This document shows, piece after piece, positions 16,809 to 24,788 of a DNA stretch of 30,232 nucleotides (the stretch's first letter is position 1; each line of letters opens with the position of its first letter). The position numbers and the translations under genes are program-made. The notes beneath the pieces are model-generated. The model did no database searches and had not been told where the DNA came from. It was given only the letters and a program-made list of their open reading frames with translations. Source of the stretch: CAYONQ01 sp964405375 (GTDB lineage: Bacteria; Planctomycetota; Phycisphaerae; Sedimentisphaerales; Anaerobacaceae); assembly GCA_964405375.1 (NCBI GenBank), contig CAYONQ010000025.1, positions 1-30,232 of the forward strand. The letters run 5' to 3'.

Positions 16809-17516
16809 ATGCCGAGGTTAGCCAGAGTAGTTGTACCAGACGTACCTCATCATATTACACAGCGAGGTAATAATCGTCAGGATGTGTTCTTTACTGATGA
16901 TGACAGGATTGTGTATCTGAGACTATTAAAGAAGTATTCCCGTGAGTACGGCTTGTCTATCGAGGGCTATTGCCTTATGACAAACCATATTCACATTATT
17001 GCCACGCCGAGTACCGAATCTTCCCTAGCTATGGCAATAGGCCGTACAGACCTGCTTTATACCCAATATATTAATTTGATGCATGGTCGCAGCGGCCATC
17101 TTTGGCAAAACAGGTTCTTTTCTTGTCCGTTGGATTCGAATTATTTCTGGAGGGCTCTTTGCTATATAGAGCATAACCCTGTTCGTGCAAGGGCATCTCG
17201 TTTCGCATGGACATATCGCTGGTCCAGTGCAGCAGCACACATTGGTAAACCGGACAAGCTGGGTGTTATCGATTTAAAACGATGGACAAGGATATCCGGG
17301 AATTTGGACTGGAGGTCTATTTTACGTCAAACAGAAGACGAATCTGAGGCAAATTTGGTTCGTATATACTGTCGTACAGGACGGCCTCTTGGCAGCGATA
17401 GATTTATTAGTAAGCTTGAGAGCCGTATCGGGCGCCGATTGCGACCGCTGCCCGTAGGCAGACCAAAGAACAAAAAAAGTGGCGGAAAAACCAAACAAAT
17501 TAAGGCAAATAAATGA
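16809..17516 (+). CDS. REP-associated tyrosine transposase (RAYT, Y1_Tnp)
   Basis: A 235-aa single-strand HUH transposase of the REP-associated type, which nicks at palindromic REP sequences and is thought to have spread them. The family N-terminus is MPRLARVVVPDVPHHITQRGNNRQ, so the ATG at 16809 is preferred over 16797. The HUH metal motif is HIH (residues 60 and 62) in TNHIHIIATP. The Tyr-bearing helix is LLYTQYINLMHGRSGHLWQNRFFSC, followed by ALCYIEHNPVRA and WSSAAAHIG. The basic C-terminal tail ends in GRRLRPLPVGRPKNKKSGGKTK, a normal arrangement. Related palindromes flank it closely on both sides (16747 and 17530). Its stop codon overlaps the next gene's ATG (ATGA). Confidence 0.93.
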   Translation: MPRLARVVVPDVPHHITQRGNNRQDVFFTDDDRIVYLRLLKKYSREYGLSIEGYCLMTNHIHIIATPSTESSLAMAIGRTDLLYTQYINLMHGRSGHLWQNRFFSCPLDSNYFWRALCYIEHNPVRARASRFAWTYRWSSAAAHIGKPDKLGVIDLKRWTRISGNLDWRSILRQTEDESEANLVRIYCRTGRPLGSDRFISKLESRIGRRLRPLPVGRPKNKKSGGKTKQIKANK

Positions 17517-19537
17517 ATAACGCATTAAAAATAGGGAACTGTCCCCTATTATATCTGGTCTTGGCGTTGACCACTCTCGCAGTCTACTGGCAGGTACGCA
17601 GCTACGACTTCGTCAATTACGATGATAATGTTTACGTCTCCGATAACCCCAACATACAGGCCGGCATCACACTTAAAAGCATTCGCCGGGCCGTCACCAG
17701 CACTATCGCTCGTAATTGGCATCCCGTCACCTGCCTCTCACTTATGCTCGATTATCAGCTTTTTGGTCTAAACCCGGGCGCATTCCATATGACCAACGTT
17801 CTCTTTCACGTGGCAAACAGCTTATTGTTGCTTTTGGTTTTCAGTAAGATGACCGGCAGGGTTTGGCAAAGTGCCTTCGTTGCTGCTGTCTTTGCGCTGC
17901 ACCCGCTTCACGTTGAATCCGTAGCATGGGTGGCCGAACGCAAGGATGTGCTGAGCGCCTTTTTCTGGATGTTGACAATGTGGGCGTATGTTCGCTACGC
18001 CGAGCGTCCTAAGCTTGCAAGATACCTGCTGACAGCAGTATTTTTTGTGCTGGGCCTTATGGCCAAGCCCATGCTCGTAACTTTACCGTTCGTGCTTTTG
18101 CTGCTGGACTACTGGCCTCTGAACCGCCTCCGAGCTGGGAAACTCAATAGTAACGGCAATTCTCGCAGACTCGATTCCGTAGCTACTACGTACCAAAAAT
18201 CAACGGTCAGTGGTCTGGTAAAAGAGAAAATCCCTCTTTTTATCTTTTCCGCCGTCTTTAGCATAATCACCTTTCTCGTCCAGCAGCAGGGTGGGACTAT
18301 GCGCTCTTTGGAAATGATACCACTGCGTATCCGCACCGCTAACGCTATGGTTTCGTACATAAATTACATTCAAAAAATGATAGTTCCCACCAAACTGGCG
18401 GTGCTTTACCCGCACCCCGGCAATGAATTACCTCTTTCCCACGCCATAATAGCTGCAATAGCGATTGTCGGCATATCAGTAGTAATAATTCACTATTCAA
18501 GACGGCGACCATATCTTGCGGTTGGTTGGTTATGGTACATAGGGACACTTGTGCCGGTCATCGGATTAGTACAGGTGGGACAGCAGGCAATGGCTGACCG
18601 CTACAGTTATATCCCGCTCACAGGTCTTTTCATCATCATTGCATGGGGCGTCCCTGATATTCTCTCGCGGTGGCGATATCGAAATATCGCATTAGCGCCC
18701 GTAGCTGCTTTGGCCCTTGTAGGTTTGATGCTGACGACTCGGCTGCAACTGTGCTATTGGCAAAACAGCCTCACTCTCTTTGAACATACCATCAACGTTA
18801 CTAATAACAACCACACCGCACACAACAACCTTGCAAACGCACTGGCCGATGAGGGTAAAGACGAAGCAGCCATTGCACATTATCGAAAGGCGCTGCAAAT
18901 CAACCCCAATTACCTGATGGCTCGATATAACCTCGGGAACTCCCTGGGGAAATTGGGCAAACTCAACGATGCTGTAGCTCATTTGACCGAAGCGCTTCGC
19001 CTTGACCCCAGTCACGCCGACTCCCACAATAACCTCGGCTGCGTCCTGTTAAAGCAGGGTAAATTTGACGAAGCCATTAGTCACTTTCGTCAGGCACTAA
19101 GTCTTAAACCAAACGACCTCACGGTCAAAAATAATTTAGCCGGAGCGATTGAAGGCCGGCAAAAAACCGAACAAGCTCTAAACTATTACACGCAGGCAAA
19201 TACCCTCGCAGACCAGAGCAAGCTTGATGCAGCCGTTGAGTATTATAACAAGGCGATTGAGCTTAAACCGAACTTTATAGTTGCCCGTGGCCGGCTGGGG
19301 TTGACCCTGGCAAAAAAAGGCAATATCGATGACGCAATAAAACAGTTTCGGATTGTACTGACCGACCGACCTGATGATGTGGAGATGCGCTGCAATTTAG
19401 GTACTCTTTTGGAGCGACAGGGCAAAATCGACGAAGCGATAAGCCAGTATCGACTCGCCCTGCAAATCAATCCTGACTACACCAAAGCTCAAAAAAAGCT
19501 GGAAGCTGCGTTGGCACGGAAGGAAAACCGCCAATGA
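17513..19537 (+). CDS. TPR membrane protein with PMT/TMTC-like glycosyltransferase region
   Basis: 674 aa. The N-terminal 400 residues form a multi-pass membrane domain of the type fused to TPRs in Planctomycetota and in eukaryotic TMTC O-mannosyltransferases. The first loop carries YDFVNYDDNVYVSDNP, an acidic metal or substrate motif; HPLHVESVAWVAERKDVLSAFFWM and DRYSYIPLTGLF are the conserved loops. The C-terminal part has about six TPRs (from about residue 430, e.g. AHNNLANALADEGKDEAAIAHYRKAL), a presumed protein-binding scaffold. The likely role is glycosylation of exported proteins or lipid-linked sugar transfer, by family inference only. Codons 7-13 are made from a REP palindrome (17530-17550), and the start overlaps the RAYT stop, so the original N-terminus may have been altered. 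Confidence 0.88.
   Translation: MNNALKIGNCPLLYLVLALTTLAVYWQVRSYDFVNYDDNVYVSDNPNIQAGITLKSIRRAVTSTIARNWHPVTCLSLMLDYQLFGLNPGAFHMTNVLFHVANSLLLLLVFSKMTGRVWQSAFVAAVFALHPLHVESVAWVAERKDVLSAFFWMLTMWAYVRYAERPKLARYLLTAVFFVLGLMAKPMLVTLPFVLLLLDYWPLNRLRAGKLNSNGNSRRLDSVATTYQKSTVSGLVKEKIPLFIFSAVFSIITFLVQQQGGTMRSLEMIPLRIRTANAMVSYINYIQKMIVPTKLAVLYPHPGNELPLSHAIIAAIAIVGISVVIIHYSRRRPYLAVGWLWYIGTLVPVIGLVQVGQQAMADRYSYIPLTGLFIIIAWGVPDILSRWRYRNIALAPVAALALVGLMLTTRLQLCYWQNSLTLFEHTINVTNNNHTAHNNLANALADEGKDEAAIAHYRKALQINPNYLMARYNLGNSLGKLGKLNDAVAHLTEALRLDPSHADSHNNLGCVLLKQGKFDEAISHFRQALSLKPNDLTVKNNLAGAIEGRQKTEQALNYYTQANTLADQSKLDAAVEYYNKAIELKPNFIVARGRLGLTLAKKGNIDDAIKQFRIVLTDRPDDVEMRCNLGTLLERQGKIDEAISQYRLALQINPDYTKAQKKLEAALARKENRQ
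17530..17550. repeat. REP palindrome inside the TPR gene start
   Basis: Arms AATAGGG and CCCTATT; inner ACTGT pairs too, with one mismatch overall. Begins 14 bases after the RAYT stop and is translated as part of the TPR protein (IGNCPLLY). Confidence 0.75.
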
Positions 19538-19542
19538 ATAAT

Positions 19543-19555
19543 AATAGGGGACAGC
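19543..19555. repeat. Left half of an IS-interrupted REP palindrome
   Basis: AATAGGGGACAGC, beginning 6 bases after the TPR stop codon. Joined to 21115 onward (after removing one ACAGC duplication) it restores the same 21 bases as the repeat at 16747-16767. Confidence 0.8.
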
Positions 19556-21109
19556 GGGGCTGTTGAAAAAGTCCCGTCTATCCGATAAGATATTATACAT
19601 CAGATAAAACTCAATTCCACGTAAAACTCATCATAGCAAGGAGGCAAAAAGATGATAGGCAATCAGGAACGTTGGCAGGAGGATTTATTTGTTGCAGGTC
19701 CTTTGTCCCAATTGATTCCAGACGACCACATCCTTAAACAAGTAGATAAGATACTCGATCTCTCATGGCTGCGCAACGAGGTTGCAGACACATATAGCCA
19801 GACAATGGGTAGGCCAAGTATTGACCCTGAATCTGCTTTAAGGTTAATGTTGGCGGGTTACTTCCAAGGTATCGTCCACGACCGGAAATTAATGCGGGAA
19901 TCGCAGGTAAACTTGGCTATTCGTTGGTTTGCCGGTTTTCGTTTGGATGAAACCCTTCCGGAACATAGTTCATTGACAAAGATACGTCAACGCTGGGGTC
20001 CTGAGAGATTCAAAAAGATATTCCAGAAAACGGTTCAAATGTGTATCGAGGCGGGGTTGGTAAACGGTGAAACCGTTCATATAGACTCGACACTGATAAG
20101 GGCGGATGTGAGTTGGGAGAGTTTAACAACAGAATATGCAGACAAGACTCTCAAGGAAAACCAGCTTGAAGACGACAGCAACGAACATATCAGCAGAACA
20201 GGTAAACCCAAGAAACGCAGTACTACCGACCCTGATGCGACATTAACGACATCAAGCCATAACAGCCGTATGGAGCCGTCTTTTAAGCAACATACTGTCG
20301 TAGATGACCAATGCGGAGTGGTTTTAGATGTCGAGACGACAACAGGTGAAGCCAGCGAAGGCAAGGAACTGCTCAAACAGATAGAGCGTACAGAACAAAC
20401 CACAGGCAGGAAGATTGAAACTGTTACGGCAGATATGGCTTATGCTCACACCGAAAACTACAACCAATTAGAACATCATGAAACTGAGGCGATTATTCCG
20501 GTTCAGCCGTCGCCTACCAAGTCGAAGAGCATTCCGATACATCGTTTTAAGTATGATGCTAAAAACCAGATAGTTCGATGCCCGCGAGGTAAAATAATGC
20601 AGCGTTCAAGCCGGACAGATAAAGGCTGGGTCTATCGTGCAAAAAATAAGGATTGCGGGAATTGTTCGTTGAGATTCCGTTGTATAAGCTCAACGGCGAA
20701 AGTCAGGATAGTTTTGATAACAGATGGTTATGAATCCTTGCTTCGAGCCAGACGGCGATGGCAAAAACGAGACGAAAATATCAAGGACAAATATAAACGT
20801 CATAAATGGCGAGTTGAAGGCATACACGGAGAAGCTAAAACTCAGCACGGTCTTAGACGTGCGGTACGTCGAGGTTTGGCAAATGTTTCCATACAAGTTT
20901 ATCTTACAGCTATGGTAATGAATTTGAAACGCCTGGCGGCGTTTCTTTTGCTATTTTTGACTTGCTGGAAAGCAAATCATAAGCATTATGGACTGTTTGC
21001 GAGACGGAGATTGAATTTAGGGAAGATTTTACTACCGCAGCGGCTTTCTGATTATGTTTGGAGAACCGCTGGATAACAGGAGAATTTATGCGACTTTTTC
21101 AACAGCCCC
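19556..21109 (+). mobile_element. Complete IS1182-like insertion sequence
   Basis: 1554 bp with perfect 18-bp terminal inverted repeats, GGGGCTGTTGAAAAAGTC at 19556-19573 and its complement at 21092-21109. ACAGC on each side (19551-19555 and 21110-21114) is a 5-bp target duplication. One intact transposase gene fills the element. The repeats and the gene are undamaged, so insertion looks recent. The family is assigned from the transposase and terminal layout. Confidence 0.92.
19652..21076 (+). CDS. IS1182-family transposase
   Basis: A 474-aa DDE transposase that cuts and pastes the surrounding element. N-terminal DUF772-type domain: LIPDDHILKQVDKILDLSWL, GRPSIDPESALRLMLAGYFQGI, NLAIRWFAGFRLDETLPEHSSL. 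The catalytic first Asp is in VHIDSTLIRADVS, the second in ETVTADMAYAH, and the Glu in WRVEGIHGEAKTQHGLRRA. A Cys-rich segment (CPRGK, then CGNCSLRFRC) precedes the Glu, typical of this family. The ribosome-binding site AAGGAGG lies 8 bases before the ATG. The gene is full length with no frameshift, so the element may be active. Confidence 0.94.
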   Translation: MIGNQERWQEDLFVAGPLSQLIPDDHILKQVDKILDLSWLRNEVADTYSQTMGRPSIDPESALRLMLAGYFQGIVHDRKLMRESQVNLAIRWFAGFRLDETLPEHSSLTKIRQRWGPERFKKIFQKTVQMCIEAGLVNGETVHIDSTLIRADVSWESLTTEYADKTLKENQLEDDSNEHISRTGKPKKRSTTDPDATLTTSSHNSRMEPSFKQHTVVDDQCGVVLDVETTTGEASEGKELLKQIERTEQTTGRKIETVTADMAYAHTENYNQLEHHETEAIIPVQPSPTKSKSIPIHRFKYDAKNQIVRCPRGKIMQRSSRTDKGWVYRAKNKDCGNCSLRFRCISSTAKVRIVLITDGYESLLRARRRWQKRDENIKDKYKRHKWRVEGIHGEAKTQHGLRRAVRRGLANVSIQVYLTAMVMNLKRLAAFLLLFLTCWKANHKHYGLFARRRLNLGKILLPQRLSDYVWRTAG

Positions 21110-21122
21110 ACAGCTCCCTATT
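21110..21122. repeat. Right half of the IS-interrupted REP palindrome
   Basis: ACAGCTCCCTATT; its first five bases duplicate the last five before the IS. It completes the palindrome begun at 19543. Confidence 0.8.
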
Positions 21123-21190
21123 TTGATGCAAATTTTGCTCTTAAATCCCTCTTGAAGAAGACCACCAATACAAGACAGAACATATATCCT

Positions 21191-22165
21191 TCAGTTCGGG
21201 CCTTTCTCCAACCACACCTCGTCATCGTAACGAAGCATAGTCAAGCCGTCCTTAAAGCCGTCGAATTTAATACGCGGCCTTTGACCAACTAATTCCTGCA
21301 GTATCCATTTCGGAAAGCTAGCGCCCGCTTTAATCGCCAGCGGCGCCCCGCCTCCAAACCGCGGGTTGACCTCGACAAATCTGATTTGCCCCTGAGCCGT
21401 CAGAATCAACTGCACCGTTATAACACCGCAACCAGCCCCGAGTGCCTCAACTAATTCCGCTGCTTTGGCCATAATCTTTCTATTCTTAACCACCCGCCCC
21501 TTGCTCACCTCGCCTGCCCTAACCTCAATACGCCTTCTCGGAACGACACAGCGCACCTTCATACCAAAGTCAACATATACGTCGCAGGTATATTCGACGC
21601 CCTCGATAAATTCCTGCACAATACAATTCGGTATCCGCTTGCTAAAGACGACTAACTCTTTCCGGTTATTAACTACCGTAACCCCTTTGCCTGCCGCGCC
21701 GTCCCACGGCTTGGCCAATACCGGCCATTTAAGGGCTCTTTTCGCCAAAGCCGTCCGAACACCCATAGTTGCAGGTGCATCGAAACCGTTACTCCTCAGG
21801 AAACGATACGTTTCCCTTTTGTCTTGGCAGGTACGTACGACCTCCGGCTCAGATATAAGTACCCGGCAGCCCAGCTTGGCAAATCTCGTTTTATTCTTGG
21901 CAAGAATCGCCAAATCCGTGTCTATAGTGGGAATAAGTAGCACAATCTTATTTTTCTTCACGATTTCAAGCAACTGCGGAATGTAGCCCGGGTCGCTGAT
22001 TGGCTTAACAAGCAGCTTTTTATCGCATAATTGCAAGGCGGCACTCAGCTCACTTGCATCTGTCCCCAAGAACCGTGCGGGCACCTTTAGCTGCCTCGCC
22101 GCCCTGCGAAAACTACCCAGCAGCGACACCCGCCTGCCAATACAGGTAAATAAAACGTTCAGCAT
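21191..22165 (-). CDS. ATP-grasp protein, carbamoyl-phosphate-synthase-like
   Basis: 324 aa with an N-terminal Rossmann-like domain (MLNVLFTCIGRRVSLLGSFR) and an ATP-grasp fold: TCQDKRETYRFL, VLAKPWDGAAGKGVTVV (glycine-rich loop), NCIVQEFIEGVEYTCDVY and the magnesium site RFVEVNPRFGGG. Members ligate an amino or carboxyl group with ATP, often on cell-surface polysaccharides or peptides; no specific reaction can be read. The frame extends 13 codons upstream to an ATG at 22204, but that part derives from a noncoding TTTTCAATTTTCCACCGCC repeat, so ATG at 22165 is preferred. It diverges from the NusG-like polysaccharide cluster, possibly adding a modification to the same glycan. Confidence 0.85.
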   Translation of the reverse strand: MLNVLFTCIGRRVSLLGSFRRAARQLKVPARFLGTDASELSAALQLCDKKLLVKPISDPGYIPQLLEIVKKNKIVLLIPTIDTDLAILAKNKTRFAKLGCRVLISEPEVVRTCQDKRETYRFLRSNGFDAPATMGVRTALAKRALKWPVLAKPWDGAAGKGVTVVNNRKELVVFSKRIPNCIVQEFIEGVEYTCDVYVDFGMKVRCVVPRRRIEVRAGEVSKGRVVKNRKIMAKAAELVEALGAGCGVITVQLILTAQGQIRFVEVNPRFGGGAPLAIKAGASFPKWILQELVGQRPRIKFDGFKDGLTMLRYDDEVWLEKGPN

Positions 22166-22282
22166 TTTTCTATCGCCGGTTTTCAATTTTCCACCGCCAA
22201 TCAATTTTCAATAACGAAGATGATAAACAGCCGACCGCCTGCCGTCAATCGAAAATAATCTGCCGCACATCGGTCAATTCTT

Positions 22283-22311
22283 TTGACTTTTTGACTATAT
22301 ATATCTAAACT
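22283..22311 (+). promoter_or_regulatory. Candidate promoter for the polysaccharide cluster
   Basis: -35 TTGACT (22283-22288), 17-base spacer, -10 TAAACT (22306-22311). It is within an AT-rich stretch about 55 bases before the NusG-like start. A second TTGACT at 22291 is not well spaced. Confidence 0.35.
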
Positions 22312-22365
22312 AACAACGCAATAGCGTAAGCGCACCGGAACAAAAATAAATCAGGGAAGACAGAA

Positions 22366-22914
22366 TTGCTTAAACAAAGCGAAAACCCGCCTATAACCTG
22401 GCCCGAAGAAAAATCCATCGGCGAGTTTATCGGACTGTGGTGGGTCGCTCACACCAAAAGCAGAAACGAAAAGGCCCTCGCACAAGACCTCATTCGAAAA
22501 AACATCAGCTACTTTCTTCCTATGAGCTGGAAGGTCCACCGCCGAAGAGGCAGAACACTCCGCTCGCTTCTGCCCTTGTTCAGCGGCTACCTGTTCTTCT
22601 GCGGCAACGAAAACGAACGGCTGGAGCTGCTGCGAACCAATCGTGTAGCGAACGTCATCGAGGTCAAAGACCAGCGGAAATTACTCGCCGAGCTTTCGCA
22701 AATCGAACAGGCCCTTCAAACCGGCGCCCCTCTCGTGCCACACACATACATCAAGGCAGGGCAGCGATGTCGAGTTACCGCAGGGTCGCTGGCTGGCCTG
22801 CAGGGAATTGTCCTCAAAACAAGACGCTCCGCCCGTTTGATTTTACAGATAGATATGCTCGGCCAGGCCGCAAGCGTCGAAATAGATATTGATATGATAG
22901 AAACTATTGATTGA
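22366..22914 (+). CDS. NusG-family antitermination protein (UpxY/LoaP/RfaH-like)
   Basis: A 182-aa NusG paralogue. NGN domain: LWWVAHTKSRNEKALAQDLIRKNISYFLPM, then KVHRRRGRTLRSLLPLFSGYLFF. C-terminal KOW domain: IKAGQRCRVTAGSLAGLQGIVL and a final beta-rich stretch. Such specialised paralogues bind RNA polymerase and let it read through long surface-polysaccharide operons. It is the first gene of a rightward set with UDP-glucose dehydrogenase and an epimerase, which is exactly where UpxY-type factors occur. The start codon is TTG (22366), preceded by AGGGAAGA; no ATG lies in frame at the N-terminus. The downstream 133-base gap would hold the recruitment site, but I see no recognisable ops element. 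Confidence 0.88.
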   Translation: MLKQSENPPITWPEEKSIGEFIGLWWVAHTKSRNEKALAQDLIRKNISYFLPMSWKVHRRRGRTLRSLLPLFSGYLFFCGNENERLELLRTNRVANVIEVKDQRKLLAELSQIEQALQTGAPLVPHTYIKAGQRCRVTAGSLAGLQGIVLKTRRSARLILQIDMLGQAASVEIDIDMIETID

Positions 22915-23047
22915 CTGCGGTTATGATTTATTTATATTCTATCGACAAGCTATCTTGTGACAAGTGGCAAAATGGGAACCCGCTCTTGTAACAAAAGAAA
23001 ATCAAATAAACTAAAACATTGGATACCGAACAACAGGAGCCGGTAAT

Positions 23048-24400
23048 ATGAAGATTTGTGTGGTTGGCGTTGGCTATGTCGGACTGGTTACGGCGGCCTG
23101 CCTGGCGGAAGCCGGCAACGACGTCGTGTGCGTCGATAATGACAAAGAGAAAATTGCAGGCCTGAAAAACGGTGTAATACCTATCTACGAGCCACGCCTG
23201 ACCGAAATAGTCAAACACAACGAAAAGCTCGGCCGCCTGCGCTTCACAACGGACCTGAAAGAGGGTATAGACAACTCGCTTATTATCTTTCTTGCCGTCG
23301 GCACCCCCACCGCACCCGACGGCTCAGCCGATATATCAGCGGTTCTCTCCGTTGCCGAGCAAATCGCCGAAAACCTCACCGACTACCGAATCATTGCAAC
23401 AAAAAGCACCGTCCCCGTAGGCACACACAAAAAGGTAACGGACATTATAAAATCCAAAACCGAAACGGCCTTCGATTATGTCAGCAATCCGGAATTTTTA
23501 AAGGAAGGCGCCGCCGTCGAGGACTTTATAAGTCCCGACAGGATAATCATCGGCACAAACAACCCCGCCGTCAGAAACAAAATGGCTCAGTTATACAGAC
23601 CCTTTATGCGAAGGGGCAATCGAATACTGTTTATGGACCCCGCCTCCGCTGAAATGACAAAGTACGCCGCCAACACAATGCTCGCAACGAGAATCTCCTT
23701 TATGAACGAAATCTCAGCACTCTGCGAAAAGCTCGGTGCAGACATCGAGCACGTAAGACAGGGCCTCGGCAGCGACTCGCGAATCGGACGCTCCTTCTTG
23801 TTCCCCGGCGTCGGCTTCGGCGGAAGCTGCTTCCCGAAGGACATCCGCTCACTGATTCATACCGGCGCCCGGCTCGGCCAAGAAATGACAATAGCCAGGT
23901 CCGTCCAGCAGGTAAATATAAATCAGCAGGACAGGTTCGCAAAACGTATCACCGATTACTTCGCCCACCGGGAAGACAAAACCACACTGGCCGTCTGGGG
24001 ACTGGCATTTAAGGCAAAAACCGACGACGTCAGAGAATCACCCGCAATCTATTGCATAACTAAGTTCCTCGACTGTGGGATGAAGATAAGGGCCTATGAC
24101 CCCGAAGCAGGCCCCGCCGCTCTCGCCGCCCTAAATGGCAGAATCGAGACCCTCCAAAACGGTTATGACACACTTGATAACGCCGATGCACTGGTCATCT
24201 TCACCGACTGGCAGGAATTCAGAAACCCCAATTTCGAAACCATCGCAAAAAAACTTAAAAACCCCATCATCTTCGACGGCAGAAATCTCTACGACCCCGA
24301 TACGGTCAAAAAAGCGGGAATTGAATATCACAGTATCGGCAGAGCCCCTGTCTTACGGGAAAATGCCGATAAACCACAAAACAAAACCCAACGAAAGTAA
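23048..24400 (+). CDS. ugd: UDP-glucose 6-dehydrogenase
   Basis: Oxidises UDP-glucose to UDP-glucuronate with two NAD+. 450 aa, normal length. N-terminal Rossmann motif VVGVGYVGLVTAACLA; VGTPTAPDGSADIS; STVPVGT; SNPEFLKEGAAVEDF; the catalytic Cys261 is in GVGFGGSCFPKD; the helix KYAANTMLATRISFMNEI and the C-terminal WGLAFKAKTDDVRESPAI follow. A clean start has AGGAGCC about 8 bases upstream. It feeds the epimerase three genes later. A cytoplasmic enzyme of exopolysaccharide or cell-wall glycan synthesis. Confidence 0.97.
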   Translation: MKICVVGVGYVGLVTAACLAEAGNDVVCVDNDKEKIAGLKNGVIPIYEPRLTEIVKHNEKLGRLRFTTDLKEGIDNSLIIFLAVGTPTAPDGSADISAVLSVAEQIAENLTDYRIIATKSTVPVGTHKKVTDIIKSKTETAFDYVSNPEFLKEGAAVEDFISPDRIIIGTNNPAVRNKMAQLYRPFMRRGNRILFMDPASAEMTKYAANTMLATRISFMNEISALCEKLGADIEHVRQGLGSDSRIGRSFLFPGVGFGGSCFPKDIRSLIHTGARLGQEMTIARSVQQVNINQQDRFAKRITDYFAHREDKTTLAVWGLAFKAKTDDVRESPAIYCITKFLDCGMKIRAYDPEAGPAALAALNGRIETLQNGYDTLDNADALVIFTDWQEFRNPNFETIAKKLKNPIIFDGRNLYDPDTVKKAGIEYHSIGRAPVLRENADKPQNKTQRK

Positions 24401-24411
24401 GGGACAAAACT

Positions 24412-24777
24412 ATGGACACTGTTATTAAAATTATAGGCATAGTTATTGCTCTCGCAGGAATTGTCTATCTGCTAAGGCCCGATGTTATGAAATGGCTGAT
24501 GGAATTCTTCAAGCAGGGCAAAAGAATATATTTCGCCGCCCTGTTAAGATTTGCCCTGGCGGTCGTCTTTTTAGCCGCCGCACGAGAGTGCAAATACCCC
24601 TGGGCCATATTCGCCTTCGGAATTCTCTTTTTGTTAGGCGGCCTCTTGATATTTATACTCGGCCCGGAAAAAATTAGACGAATACTCGAATGGTACCAGA
24701 AACAAGGCCTTCTGCTCCTTCGGGTTATCGCCTTAATCGCCCTGGCAATCGGGGCAATCATTATCATTTCCGCATAA
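24412..24777 (+). CDS. Small integral membrane protein
   Basis: 121 aa with four hydrophobic helices: IIGIVIALAGIVYLL, YFAALLRFALAVVFLAA, IFAFGILFLLGGLLIFIL and LLLRVIALIALAIGAIIIIS. Between helices lie two short basic loops (KQGKRIYF, GPEKIRRILEWYQKQG). It starts 11 bases after the ugd stop and 11 bases before the epimerase, so it is translated in the same operon. I know no function; proteins of this type recur beside NAD-sugar epimerases in Planctomycetota. Confidence 0.8.
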   Translation: MDTVIKIIGIVIALAGIVYLLRPDVMKWLMEFFKQGKRIYFAALLRFALAVVFLAAARECKYPWAIFAFGILFLLGGLLIFILGPEKIRRILEWYQKQGLLLLRVIALIALAIGAIIIISA

Positions 24778-24788
24778 GGTATGCCCTA

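Noticed and set aside
22166..22204. ATG at 22204 as start of the ATP-grasp gene
   Set aside because: The extra codons come from an intergenic-type repeat; the fold begins at MLNVLFTCIG (22165).
22960..22995. Sigma54 promoter before ugd (TGGCA...CCCGC)
   Set aside because: The GG-GC spacing is 14 instead of 10 bases.
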